Assembly (NCBI GenBank): GCA_910588005.1
Contig: CAJUQM010000016.1
Coordinates: 1-52,527 of the forward strand
Length of the DNA: 52,527 bases
Reading direction: 5' to 3'
DNA from: an uncultured Oscillibacter sp.
Lineage (GTDB): Bacteria > Bacillota > Clostridia > Oscillospirales > Oscillospiraceae
The position numbers and the translations under genes were made by a program. The notes under the pieces are model-generated. The model saw nothing but the letters and a program-made list of their open reading frames with translations. It was not told the DNA's origin and did not search any database. Positions 24,993-33,045 of this stretch are shown in pieces (positions within the stretch are counted from its first letter, which is position 1; each line of letters begins with the position of its first letter).

Positions 24993-26063
24993 TCAGCCGG
25001 CGAGGCCGGTCACAAAGCTGTAATAGTCCTCCCCAATAATGGGCTGGTACTTCTCATAAACCGACAGGCAGGCATTTCGAAAGGCCGTGCGCTGCCCGTC
25101 AGTCAGCCTGGTAACGGTGACACCATATTCCTCCGCGCCGACTACATAGGCCTCGTCGATGGCGTTCTGCTGATTTTCAACCACTGTGGATTCAGTATAT
25201 CTGCCAGCTTCCCGCAAAATCTCCTGCTGTTCGGGGGAGAGCTTTTGCCACAGGCTGTCAGAGACAAGCAGGGCAATTCCATTCATACATTGAATGGTAT
25301 CGGTATAGTACTTGGCAACCTCAACGAACTTCATCTCAATGCAGTCGCTCAGGCCATTTTCCACACCGTCGCAGACGCCCTGCTGCAAGCCGGTGTAGAC
25401 CTCGCCAAAGGAGAGCTGCGTAGTGGACGCGCCCATAGCCGCAAAGATGTCCGTGATGATCTCGCCTGCGATACCGCGGACCGTCAGACCCTTCATATCC
25501 TCAGGGGACGCCACTGCGCGCTTTGTGTTCAGCAGGCCGCGGGGAGAAACGATGGGGATGCCCAGATAGTGCATGCCGGTCTTGTTCTCGATCAGCTCCG
25601 CCGTCTTCTCATAGAACGCATCGGAGTGCATAACCGCAGAATACTCCTCCAAATCTTCAAACATAAAGGGCAGATACCATGCGTTGGCCTCTGGCAGAAC
25701 TGTGGTCAGCACAGTACCGCTGATGATGCCGGCATCCATAGACCCAGAGTACACGCCTTCCAGCATGGTGTTCTCATTTCCCAGCTGGCTGTTAGGGTAT
25801 ATGTCCACCAGGACTGCGCCGCCGGTTTTCTCCTCCACATACTCCTTAAAGATGGCGGCCTGGGTATTGCCAGAGGACTTCTCCGGCGTGCTGTGGCCCA
25901 GGGAAATGGTCAGCGGGTTCTCTGCGGTGGGGTAGTTGAATGCGGTGGGCACGGCCCCGTCCTCTGCCGGAGCGGCAGGCTGGCCAGCCGGTTTTCTGCC
26001 GCCGCAGGCGGCAAGGCTAAGAGCTATTGCCAACGCCAGGATCAAACTTAACGTCTTTTTCAT
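24993..26063 (-). CDS. dctP: TRAP transporter solute-binding lipoprotein (DctP)
   Basis: A 356-residue DctP-family binding protein. The ATG at 26063 follows GGAGGGACGG and starts a lipoprotein signal (SLAACGG lipobox), so it is membrane-anchored on the outside. Family patterns are LTISLGHSTPEKS, GNTQAAIFKEYVEEKTGG, MDAGIISGTVLTTVLPEANA, KGLTVRGIAGEIITDIFAAM and GEVYTGLQQGVCDGVENGLS. Such proteins bind carboxylates, often C4 acids, 2-oxo acids or sugar acids. It is the first TRAP gene, after PorB. The bound substrate presumably defines this operon's input and is not readable from the sequence. Confidence 0.92.
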   Translation of the reverse strand: MKKTLSLILALAIALSLAACGGRKPAGQPAAPAEDGAVPTAFNYPTAENPLTISLGHSTPEKSSGNTQAAIFKEYVEEKTGGAVLVDIYPNSQLGNENTMLEGVYSGSMDAGIISGTVLTTVLPEANAWYLPFMFEDLEEYSAVMHSDAFYEKTAELIENKTGMHYLGIPIVSPRGLLNTKRAVASPEDMKGLTVRGIAGEIITDIFAAMGASTTQLSFGEVYTGLQQGVCDGVENGLSDCIEMKFVEVAKYYTDTIQCMNGIALLVSDSLWQKLSPEQQEILREAGRYTESTVVENQQNAIDEAYVVGAEEYGVTVTRLTDGQRTAFRNACLSVYEKYQPIIGEDYYSFVTGLAG

Positions 26064-26189
26064 GTTCCGTCCCTCCAATGATAAATGAAAATTTACTAAA
26101 TACACCGGCAGGTCCAGTCCGTCCCTTCCAGGTATCGAGTACAGATCGGCTTGCCCCTCTTCGGCACCGATTCTCTTCTGTTTATATTT

Positions 26190-27065
26190 TCAAGTTTGCA
26201 TCCCCGCATTCATTGTCCGATACCTTGTAATGATATCCTTTTTCAGCTGCTCCCTCTGCGCCTGGGTAAAGCCGCGGAAGCGTTTTTGCCCATTGACGTA
26301 GGCGTCGATCTCCCCCAGCTTCCCGGGTTCCCGGTTCAGCTGAAGCCTTCCCTCCGCGAACTCGAACAACAGCCAGGCGCCGCTCTGTACAGCCTCCATT
26401 GCCAGTTCAATGCTCTTGGAGCTGTGGTACCCCCACCCGGTGGGACAGGGACTGTGGATATGCAGGACGCTGGTCCCCTGCGTATCCCCTGCCCGCCGGA
26501 CCTTGCGCCGCAGATCCGGTAAATTCGCCACAAAGGCGGAGGCGGCATAGGGCACATCATGGGCCATGACAATCCGCATCAAATCCTTGCTGCGGCCCAA
26601 TTTCCCCGCCGGGGTGGTGGTGGTGGTGGCGGCGCCTGCGGGCGTAGAACTGCTCCCTTGAACACCCGTGTTCATATAGGCCTCGTTATCATAGCAGATA
26701 TAGAGGATGTTCTCGTTTCTCTCCATGGCTCCGGACAGGGCCTGCAGGCCGATATCCACCGTGCCGCCGTCTCCTGTAAAGGCCACAACCTTTGTATGTG
26801 TATTCCCCTGGTTTTTGAATCCCCTTGCCACACCGCATGCAATTGCTGCGGAGTTCTCCAGATTCCCCTGGATTCCCGCGACCTTCACGCCGCTCTCGAT
26901 CCCGCTGCCGGAGAACATCGCCGAACAGCCGGGGGGGATGATCAAAACAGTATCCCTTCCCAAAACATCCAGCACGTTTCGCATGATGAGTTCCAATGCG
27001 CAGCCCTGGCACGCGTTAATGCCCGGGGTAACCAAACTGTCTGTTTTTACCGCTATTTTATACAC
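26190..27065 (-). CDS. porB: 2-oxoacid:ferredoxin oxidoreductase, beta subunit
   Basis: 291 residues carrying the thiamine-diphosphate site: GDGGTVDIGLQALSGAMERN with the acidic DNEAYMNTGVQ end, and Fe-S cysteines beginning with CQGCALELI. It starts with GTG after GGAGGATGCCGA, and overlaps the alpha gene by 13 bases. With subunits gamma, delta and alpha it decarboxylates a 2-oxoacid to acyl-CoA and reduced ferredoxin. Pyruvate, 2-oxobutyrate or a branched oxoacid are possible; pyruvate is favoured by the desulfidase in the operon. Confidence 0.92.
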   Translation of the reverse strand: MYKIAVKTDSLVTPGINACQGCALELIMRNVLDVLGRDTVLIIPPGCSAMFSGSGIESGVKVAGIQGNLENSAAIACGVARGFKNQGNTHTKVVAFTGDGGTVDIGLQALSGAMERNENILYICYDNEAYMNTGVQGSSSTPAGAATTTTTPAGKLGRSKDLMRIVMAHDVPYAASAFVANLPDLRRKVRRAGDTQGTSVLHIHSPCPTGWGYHSSKSIELAMEAVQSGAWLLFEFAEGRLQLNREPGKLGEIDAYVNGQKRFRGFTQAQREQLKKDIITRYRTMNAGMQT

Positions 27066-28276
27066 TCGGCATCCTCCTCTCCGGATAGAACCCGAATATC
27101 CATGGGGTTTGCCCGCAGGTCAAACCACTGGCAGTGGGTGTCCCGCTTCCCGGCTCGAATGGCCAGAAGATCTGCAAAGATCCGCTCAAAGGAGTGGTTG
27201 GAGATGTCGCGGCCCGCCAGCCCGCCGATAAAGCTGCGGATCTCGTTCGCTTTTCCGCGGAGCGCCGCCGCTACCTCTGTACAAGTAGGTGGACATACCG
27301 CACCGAGGCCTGCGGACCGGTCCACCACACCGATTACGGGGATCTGCCCCAATACCCGTGCAACCGCCCCGGCGGGGAACGGGCGATACATCACAATCTG
27401 CAGTGCGCCTGCCCGAATCCCTTGCGCCCGAAGCTGGTCTACAACGTAGCGGGCGGTACCGGACATAGAACCCATGGTAACGACCGCCACCTCCGCATCC
27501 TCCAGCATGTAGGGACGGACGGTCTCCAGCCTTCGGCCAAACCGCCTCTGAAATTCCGCAAAAACCTCCTCCGCAACCGCTGCCGCGTTCCGGAATCCCA
27601 CCATCTGCTGATACCGCATCTCGCCGTAATCATCCGTGGGCGTGAGATCATTGACAAATATGGGGTCCTCGGGATCGAGATACATATTCTGTCTTCGGTA
27701 CTGCCCCACAAACCCAAACGCAGCGCTGTCTTCGGGGACATCCACCTTCTGCATGGAATGGGAGAGAAAGAACCCGTCCTGGCAAATCATAGACGGCGTC
27801 AGCACATCCGGATGTTCACTGATCCGGATTCCGGCTAAATACAGGTCTAACACGTCCTGCACAGTTCCCGCATAGAACTGCAGCCAACCGCTGTCCCTCT
27901 CCGCCATGGTATCGGAGTGGTCGCACCAAAGACTCCAAGGGGCCGCCAGCGACCTGTTCACAACGTGCATCACCATCGGAAGGCGGCAGCCGCTGGTCAT
28001 CCCGCAGACCTCATGCATCAGCGCAAGCCCAACGGAAGACGTGGCTGTAACCGCCCTTACCCCTGTCAGCTGCGCTCCAAGGCAAACCGACATCGCCGAG
28101 TGTTCCGATTCCACGCGGATATACTCCGCCTTAATCCGCCCTCCCGCCACCTCGTCCGCCAGATGCTCCGCAATCGAACTCTGAGGAGTGATCGGATACG
28201 CCGCAATCACCCCAGGCCGGACAAGCCGGACCGCTTCTACAGCCGCGCCATTTCCATCAAGCATCTTAACCGGCAT
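27053..28276 (-). CDS. porA: 2-oxoacid:ferredoxin oxidoreductase, alpha subunit
   Basis: 407 residues with the pyrimidine-binding start GNGAAVEAVRLVRPGVIAAYPITPQSSI, then EYIRVESEHSAMSVCLGA and the ATSSVGLALMHEV segment typical of PorA/VorA alpha chains. The TAATG junction with the delta gene shares one base, so translation is coupled. The subunit set PorG-D-A-B on separate genes is the four-subunit ferredoxin enzyme of anaerobes. Oxygen-sensitive catalysis occurs in the cytoplasm. Confidence 0.92.
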   Translation of the reverse strand: MPVKMLDGNGAAVEAVRLVRPGVIAAYPITPQSSIAEHLADEVAGGRIKAEYIRVESEHSAMSVCLGAQLTGVRAVTATSSVGLALMHEVCGMTSGCRLPMVMHVVNRSLAAPWSLWCDHSDTMAERDSGWLQFYAGTVQDVLDLYLAGIRISEHPDVLTPSMICQDGFFLSHSMQKVDVPEDSAAFGFVGQYRRQNMYLDPEDPIFVNDLTPTDDYGEMRYQQMVGFRNAAAVAEEVFAEFQRRFGRRLETVRPYMLEDAEVAVVTMGSMSGTARYVVDQLRAQGIRAGALQIVMYRPFPAGAVARVLGQIPVIGVVDRSAGLGAVCPPTCTEVAAALRGKANEIRSFIGGLAGRDISNHSFERIFADLLAIRAGKRDTHCQWFDLRANPMDIRVLSGEEDAECIK

Positions 28277-28581
28277 TATCCCTCACCTCTTTCCGGAACC
28301 AGCTCCATGCACTTCTTGGGGCACTCATTCACACAGATCCCACACCCCTTGCAGTATCGCCAGTCGATCTCCACCGGCGCCGCCCCCTCTTTATGGACGG
28401 TAATAGTTCCCACCGGGCAATACCTGGCACAAATCCCGCAGCGGACACATCTCCCGGCGTCGGTCTCTGGCCGCTCCAACCTCCAGCTTCCCGTTTTGGC
28501 AGCTGCAAAAATTATCGCGCAGGGTCCAAGGAGCTTACGCCCTGCCTGTTTGTCCATAGGCCTCCCTCGCCGCTCTGGCAT
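28276..28581 (-). CDS. porD: 2-oxoacid:ferredoxin oxidoreductase, delta subunit (2x[4Fe-4S])
   Basis: A ferredoxin-like subunit of about 101 residues with two complete 4Fe-4S motifs: CVRCGICARYCP and CKGCGICVNECP. It relays electrons from the thiamine site to ferredoxin. Starts at 28581 and 28557 are both possible; the former has GGGAG at a normal distance, the latter has GGAGG only three bases away. It overlaps the gamma gene. Confidence 0.88.
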   Translation of the reverse strand: MPERRGRPMDKQAGRKLLGPCAIIFAAAKTGSWRLERPETDAGRCVRCGICARYCPVGTITVHKEGAAPVEIDWRYCKGCGICVNECPKKCMELVPERGEG

Positions 28582-29086
28582 TCTGCTCTCCCGCCTTTCC
28601 AAAACTATTAAAAATCGCCTTTTCTACCGCCTCGATACTGACTATGCCTGTCTTCGCCAGAGCACCCAGCATCGCACTGTTCGGAACCGCTATCCCGATG
28701 TTCTTCATCGCTACGCCCGTCCCGTCGCTCCAGTAGATAGATTTAAAGTTAAACTCGGCCCGGTACCGCGCCGCCGCCCCGGCGTCAGCCGTGTTCAAAA
28801 CCAGCACGGTATCTTCATGGCATCCCTCGCCAACGCAGATCCCCTTGCTGATGATTGTCTCATCAAAAACCACCACAACATCCGGCTCGTACACATAGCA
28901 GTTCAGCGCCACAGGCTTATTGTCTATGATAATGTGGGCATACACCGGAGCGCCACGCCGCTCATGCCCATACGCAGGCACGGTAATGGCGTATTCATCC
29001 TGATAAATTGATACCGCCTGAGAGAGTATCTTTGCCGCTGTAACCGCCCCCTGTCCTCCTATCCCATAAAATTTGATCCGCAGCAT
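28535..29086 (-). CDS. porG: 2-oxoacid:ferredoxin oxidoreductase, gamma subunit
   Basis: 183 residues beginning with the family signature KFYGIGGQGAVTAAKILSQA and containing AYGHERRGAPVYAHI. The gamma subunit binds CoA in this class. This is the first gene of the long operon, starting 115 bases after the -10 box at 29201-29206, with the palindromic operator candidate between. A clean start ATG at 29086 follows AGGAGA. Confidence 0.92.
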   Translation of the reverse strand: MLRIKFYGIGGQGAVTAAKILSQAVSIYQDEYAITVPAYGHERRGAPVYAHIIIDNKPVALNCYVYEPDVVVVFDETIISKGICVGEGCHEDTVLVLNTADAGAAARYRAEFNFKSIYWSDGTGVAMKNIGIAVPNSAMLGALAKTGIVSIEAVEKAIFNSFGKAGEQNARAAREAYGQTGRA

Positions 29087-29110
29087 GTAAAATTCTCCTC
29101 TCCATTTTAA

Positions 29111-29140
29111 TTCCGATAATCGGAATCTATTTCCGATTAT
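29111..29140. promoter_or_regulatory. Candidate operator: overlapping palindromes upstream of porG
   Basis: TTCCGATAATCGGAA (29111-29125) is a perfect odd-length palindrome. It overlaps CGGAATCTATTTCCG (29121-29135) and a third half-site TTCCGATTAT (29131-29140). The sites are downstream of the -10 box, so a bound protein could block RNA polymerase. An IclR-type or similar dimeric regulator is a plausible binder. Confidence 0.55.
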
Positions 29141-29200
29141 ATTGGATTTTTTTAGGCCGCAGAGAGCGGTCTTAACAATACTGAGTTAAATTCTAATTTC

Positions 29201-29229
29201 CTTATAGCATATCCTTCTGGCTTTGTCAA
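29201..29229 (-). promoter_or_regulatory. Promoter of the PorGDAB/TRAP/cysteine operon
   Basis: On the minus strand a perfect TTGACA (29224-29229), 17 bases and TATAAG (29201-29206) point into porG. This is among the strongest sigma-70-type promoters in the window. Confidence 0.75.
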
Positions 29230-29579
29230 CAAAAAAACAAAGAAATACAATTTTTTTGCTGGGAAAAATGTCAAAGGCCCGGTGTGGAAACCATTTGTCC
29301 CTCTATGCACTTCATGCAAAAGCTTTAAAAGCGCGGTGATACTTCGCCAAGGGTTCCAGCTTTCCGCCCCCTACTGCGCTCCGGTGCAATCCGCTGCAGA
29401 GAGGTAATTCGCCGCACCTCCATTCCGCTCTTTTCAGCTGGGGGAGCCGGTCCGGCCGGACTCTTCGGACATAAACAGAAAATTTTTGCTGTTTTCTTAC
29501 AAAAACTGACAAATTCCGACAAGCAAAATACGGTATAGTGGCGTCGGAACTGATCGAAAAAGAGAAAGGGGTCATTGTT
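29230..29579. other. Intergenic stretch between divergent units
   Basis: No gene is seen. Near 29541 TATAGT could be a -10 box for the next plus-strand gene, but no -35 at a 17-base distance is recognisable. Confidence 0.4.
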
Positions 29580-30095
29580 ATGAAAACAGCCATTCAATCC
29601 AAATGGAAAAAACGGCTTCTCCCCGCCTGCGCGATCTGCGTGCTTCTGGCGGCAGCCGTCCTTCTCTTCACCAATCGAAAGCTTGGCGATTCACTGGAGT
29701 TGGCAGATAACGCCACCATGGGTGTCCTGCCGGGTGTCGACCTTGCGCAAAGGCAGGCGGAACTCCAGCAGCAGCTGGATGAGAGCATGATCTCGTTTTC
29801 CATCAACACCAGCCCGGTCTTTGAAACAGGAGGGGCCGAGGGCAATCTGATGCTGGAAAATCCCGCCAGCAACGCAAAGCTTTTGGTGGTGGAAATATAC
29901 ATGGACGATACGCAGGAACTGATCTATCAGTCCAAGGCCCTTCCCGCAGGCTCCTATATCGAAAACACCAGACTGGACAAGCTGCTGGAACCCGGCAGTT
30001 ATGAGGCCACCGCCTATTTCAAGGCATACCGTGAGGCAGATCACTCCTACATTGGCCAGGTAGGCGCGGACCTCACGCTTTCCGTCCTCAGCTAA
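29580..30095 (+). CDS. Membrane-anchored surface protein of unknown function
   Basis: 171 residues. The ATG at 29580 follows AAAGGGG. A basic start and one hydrophobic segment (CAICVLLAAAVLLF) form a signal anchor; the remainder is outside and predicted to be a beta-rich domain (LLVVEIYMDDTQELIYQS, LEPGSYEATAYFKAYREAD). I recall similar C-terminal patterns in small surface proteins next to WxL-like proteins in Clostridia. The stop codon TAA coincides with the start of a MITE-like element (TA at 30093-30094), so insertion may have supplied the stop and shortened the protein. Confidence 0.7.
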   Translation: MKTAIQSKWKKRLLPACAICVLLAAAVLLFTNRKLGDSLELADNATMGVLPGVDLAQRQAELQQQLDESMISFSINTSPVFETGGAEGNLMLENPASNAKLLVVEIYMDDTQELIYQSKALPAGSYIENTRLDKLLEPGSYEATAYFKAYREADHSYIGQVGADLTLSVLS

Positions 30096-30194
30096 GCCCT
30101 GTTTGAAAACCGGCAAATGCTTGGCATCGCGAGATTCTCTCTCCGCCAGCCAAACATCCGGCAATTGGAGCTTTAAACACTTTTCAAGCAGGCT
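30095..30194. mobile_element. Short MITE-like element (about 100 bp, family A ends)
   Basis: Left end AGCCCTGTTTGAAAACCGGC and, inward from the right, AGCCTGCTTGAAAAGTGTTT resemble the ends of the element at 14177. The left TA is the first two bases of the preceding gene's stop codon; the right flank is GC instead of TA. No gene inside. Confidence 0.5.
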
Positions 30195-30252
30195 GCAAGC
30201 ACCTCCTCTGCCATTTTTTGCGGATACAGGCAGCGGAAGAAAGGAGATCACT

Positions 30253-30828
30253 ATGAAACATAAAAGGTTCCTCAGTTTTTTAACCGTCGTTCTGGCGGCC
30301 GCCCTATTCTCGGCCAGCGCTTTTGCGGCAGGTTCCTATCAGGACAAGGACCTCCCTCTCGGCTCCTCCAGCGAGGTGCTGATGGTGGGTGAGATCGAAC
30401 CCACGCTTATGTCGGTCACGATCCCCTCTTACGTCCCCTTCCATATCAGCCGCTCCGTGGAGGGAGAAAATAAGGTAATCTCTCCCCGCGTCACCATCTT
30501 GAGCCACTCCGGTGTCCCCGTAAACGTAGACGTGGCCTACACCACTGTGAACCTGAACGGCCTTAAGGGAACCACATGGAGCGACGGGCAAAATGTGGGA
30601 GAAAACCAGATTGCCATCGGCTTCCAGCCGGAAACCCTGTCCAACCAGCTGCCCACTACCTTGGGGCAGACCAAGTGGCTTCAGGCCAATTCGCCGCAGT
30701 ATCTGAACCTAACCAGCCTGAATCCCTACGGCAGTTCCACGCTCTACGTCGTGGGCACCTTGGGCGCCGCCGTCCCGGAGGACAGCTCCTTCACAGTCAC
30801 CCCCATCTTCGTTGTGAGCAAGGCGTGA
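30253..30828 (+). CDS. Secreted surface protein (WxL-like/adhesin-type beta domain)
   Basis: 191 residues with a clear signal peptide ending SASAFAAGS. The mature part is beta-rich: TLMSVTIPSYVPFHISRSVE, then ISPRVTILSHSGVPVNVDVA, a pattern seen in Clostridial surface proteins with WxL-like or pilin-like repeats. AAGGAG precedes the ATG; a longer upstream frame only runs through the mobile element. No cell-wall sorting signal was seen. It probably works with the anchored protein encoded just before; the function is unknown. Confidence 0.75.
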   Translation: MKHKRFLSFLTVVLAAALFSASAFAAGSYQDKDLPLGSSSEVLMVGEIEPTLMSVTIPSYVPFHISRSVEGENKVISPRVTILSHSGVPVNVDVAYTTVNLNGLKGTTWSDGQNVGENQIAIGFQPETLSNQLPTTLGQTKWLQANSPQYLNLTSLNPYGSSTLYVVGTLGAAVPEDSSFTVTPIFVVSKA

Positions 30829-30894
30829 ACATTTTCCCGGGTTCCGGGAGAGCGTACATTCCACCTACTGCGCCTGTATCCGCAATTATGGACA

Positions 30895-30924
30895 GCCGGC
30901 CGGGAGATTTCTCTTCCGGCCGGC
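30895..30924 (+). terminator. Hairpin after the surface-protein gene
   Basis: Arms 30895-30907 and 30912-30924 pair at 12 of 13 positions with one G-T pair. The T-run is poor, so termination would be partial. Confidence 0.5.
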
Positions 30925-31075
30925 CGCTTGCTCCCTCGCGAAACTTGTTTCCGGCCATACCCGGCTGCGGAGTCCCGGACAAGGCCGGTCTCTTCTGCGC
31001 AAAGCACAAAAGCATATATACCTGATCTGTGAGTCAGCCCTTACACCGCTGCTGCGGATCAGAGAGGAGAGAGAG

Positions 31076-32134
31076 ATGCTGCCATATTTCGCGTTAATCG
31101 CCTTAAGCCTGGCCGGAGGGCCGCTGCTGTCCACACATCCGGAATACCGGCGCAAATTTTTGCTGGTCTTTGGCCTGGCCTGCTGGGGCCTGGCCTCCCT
31201 GCGGTATGTTACCGGCTTTGACTACCGCTCTTATGAAGCGATCTTTCAGAAAATTGCCGGCCAGGATCTGGCCTGTCTGACGGCGCGGGAACCGGGATAT
31301 TTCCTTCTGAATTGGACGGCGGCTCTTTGGGGCGGCAATTACCGCGCCTTTTTGTTTTTGGTTCACCTGCTGGTCACGGCGCTGGTTCTCCTCTGGGTCG
31401 AACGCCACTCCTCCGCGCCCTGGCTGAGCGTCTACCTGTTCGTCACCCTTCAGTATTTTGCCATGAGTATGAATCTGCTGCGCCAATCCATTGCTGCCGC
31501 CATCGTCCTATGGACATATCCCTTCCTGCAGCAGCGCAGGTTGCTGCCGTTTTGCGGCGTGGTTCTCCTGGCTTTTTGCTTTCATCAATCGGCCCTGTTG
31601 ATGCTCCCGCTCTATTTTCTATTGAACTTACAGGTTTCCAAGCGCCATTACGTAACGGCGGCCGTCACAGCAGGGCTGGCTTACCTCTTTGCCGATCCGC
31701 TGCTCCACCTGCTTCTTGCCATCCTGCCGGTGTACCGCTCCTATCCCGGGGGAAGATATTGGCAAAGCAACAGCGCCATTTACCTTCTGGCTCCCCTGGG
31801 CTGTTTCCTCTTTACGCTGCCTCTGATCCGGCAGGCAGCCCGGAATCCCTCCGCTTCCCCGGTACTGGCCAACAGCGCGTTTTACAGCTTGTTAATCCAG
31901 ATTTTTATCACCCGGCACTTCATTTTGGAGCGTCTCTCCATCTACACCGCCTTCTTTTCTATTTTGGCGCTGCCGGAGGCCGTCTGTGCAGTCAACAAGC
32001 AGCGCGCCAAAGTATGGACCGGCCTGCTGGCGGCCTGCTGTCTGGCCTACTTCCTGTTTGCGGCTCAACAGGGCTTCCACGGCGTATATCCATACCACGG
32101 CGTCTGGAACAGGGCGGCTTCACTAGGGGCGTAG
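31076..32134 (+). CDS. EpsG-family polysaccharide polymerase-like membrane protein
   Basis: 352 residues with about ten membrane helices. The signature LRYVTGFDYRSYEAIF near the N terminus and the later QYFAMSMNLLRQSIAAAIVLW match the EpsG/Wzy family that polymerises exopolysaccharide repeat units at the outer face of the membrane. AGAGGAGAGAGAG precedes the ATG. No glycosyltransferases or flippase genes are adjacent, so it is an orphan; cooperation with the surface proteins upstream is possible but unproven. Confidence 0.8.
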   Translation: MLPYFALIALSLAGGPLLSTHPEYRRKFLLVFGLACWGLASLRYVTGFDYRSYEAIFQKIAGQDLACLTAREPGYFLLNWTAALWGGNYRAFLFLVHLLVTALVLLWVERHSSAPWLSVYLFVTLQYFAMSMNLLRQSIAAAIVLWTYPFLQQRRLLPFCGVVLLAFCFHQSALLMLPLYFLLNLQVSKRHYVTAAVTAGLAYLFADPLLHLLLAILPVYRSYPGGRYWQSNSAIYLLAPLGCFLFTLPLIRQAARNPSASPVLANSAFYSLLIQIFITRHFILERLSIYTAFFSILALPEAVCAVNKQRAKVWTGLLAACCLAYFLFAAQQGFHGVYPYHGVWNRAASLGA

Positions 32135-32436
32135 TGGAGAAGTCCTCCCACTTTGAGATTTCTTTCCAGAAGGCAGCCGCATAACGTGGGCCAATGGCCA
32201 GGGCATCTGAACGGAAAACCGCGCCGTGGACCGGCGGCTGATTTCCGGCAGCCATATCAAAGTCTGTGTCCTGCCAAGGCTGAAGAAGCGGGGGATGAAG
32301 GCCCTGCCGGCAAAAAGCCCCGAGCACCTTCTTTCAGGGAACAAGACGCCGCGGCGTGTTTGAACTGTACGGCATCTCCGCCGGACTTCGACGGAGAGCT
32401 TCTTCATAGGATTCAGGAGGCAGCCACCAACAAACG

Positions 32437-32460
32437 AGCGCCGGGTATATACCCGGCGCT
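32437..32460. repeat. Perfect 24-base palindrome
   Basis: Arms GCGCCGGG and CCCGGCGC flank a TATATA centre, with one more pairing base on each side. It may act as a hairpin terminator for the EpsG-like gene, although no T-run follows in either direction. Confidence 0.5.
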
Positions 32461-32626
32461 TTGCCTGCTGTGTCCCTTTGTCTCTTCCGCCCCTTCGTCA
32501 AAAGTCTCGCCTCTATTCTTCTGCCGCCCCAGACGATACCGAAAGTCCACATACTCAAACCGCCTCAGACATTGCAGCTCTCCGCCATCGCGGAGAACAG
32601 AGATTCCTGGCAGCGCCATTCCATTA

Positions 32627-32662
32627 GGTCTTGTTTGATAAATGGCGAAATGCACAGCGGCG
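32627..32662. mobile_element. Left end of a family A MITE-like element (truncated)
   Basis: Bases 32627-32662 differ from the start of the 14177 element at one or two positions, and TA precedes at 32625-32626. The right end was not found within 300 bases. Confidence 0.6.
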
Positions 32663-33045
32663 GGCGGCAGGGCATTTCCAGCACATCCGGCAGTGGAACA
32701 CGCCGGATTGATGCGCAGTCCGATGCTCTTCCCCGCCTTTCTATAGGGGAGACCAAACCGCTCCAGCTGGCGTGGGAAGTTGAAGACAATGTGTCCGGCG
32801 TATCACAGCAGCTCAACAAACTCCTCCACTTATTGACCGTTTCACAAGTCTGCGCACAAGGCACATTTCGGTTATGAAATAACCAACTTATAAAATTTGA
32901 GCTTTTCACTCAGTCAATAAAGCAGCGCAAGGCCGCCAATCGGCAGTGGACCCGGCTGTCCGTATGGCCTCAACTCCCGTAGGAGTGGTCCGAGCAACTG
33001 CTTTGAAAAGACTCTGGAAAGGACCTTTTCAGTTTTTGACTTTTG

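Larger units (their letters stand above)
32135..33045. other. Large intergenic region with a palindrome and a mobile-element end
   Basis: Open frames here are short and without ribosome binding sites. The region includes a perfect 24-base palindrome (32437-32460) and the left end of a family A MITE (32627-32662) without a matching right end. I see no further gene; it may be a decayed insertion site. Confidence 0.5.

Noticed and set aside
24717..26051. 444-codon plus-strand frame opposite the TRAP genes
   Set aside because: Antisense to clear DctQ and DctP genes; no recognisable motif.
32123..32909. Short minus-strand frames in the 32-33 kb gap
   Set aside because: Ser/Arg/Cys-rich translations with no ribosome binding site, overlapping a palindrome and a mobile-element end.
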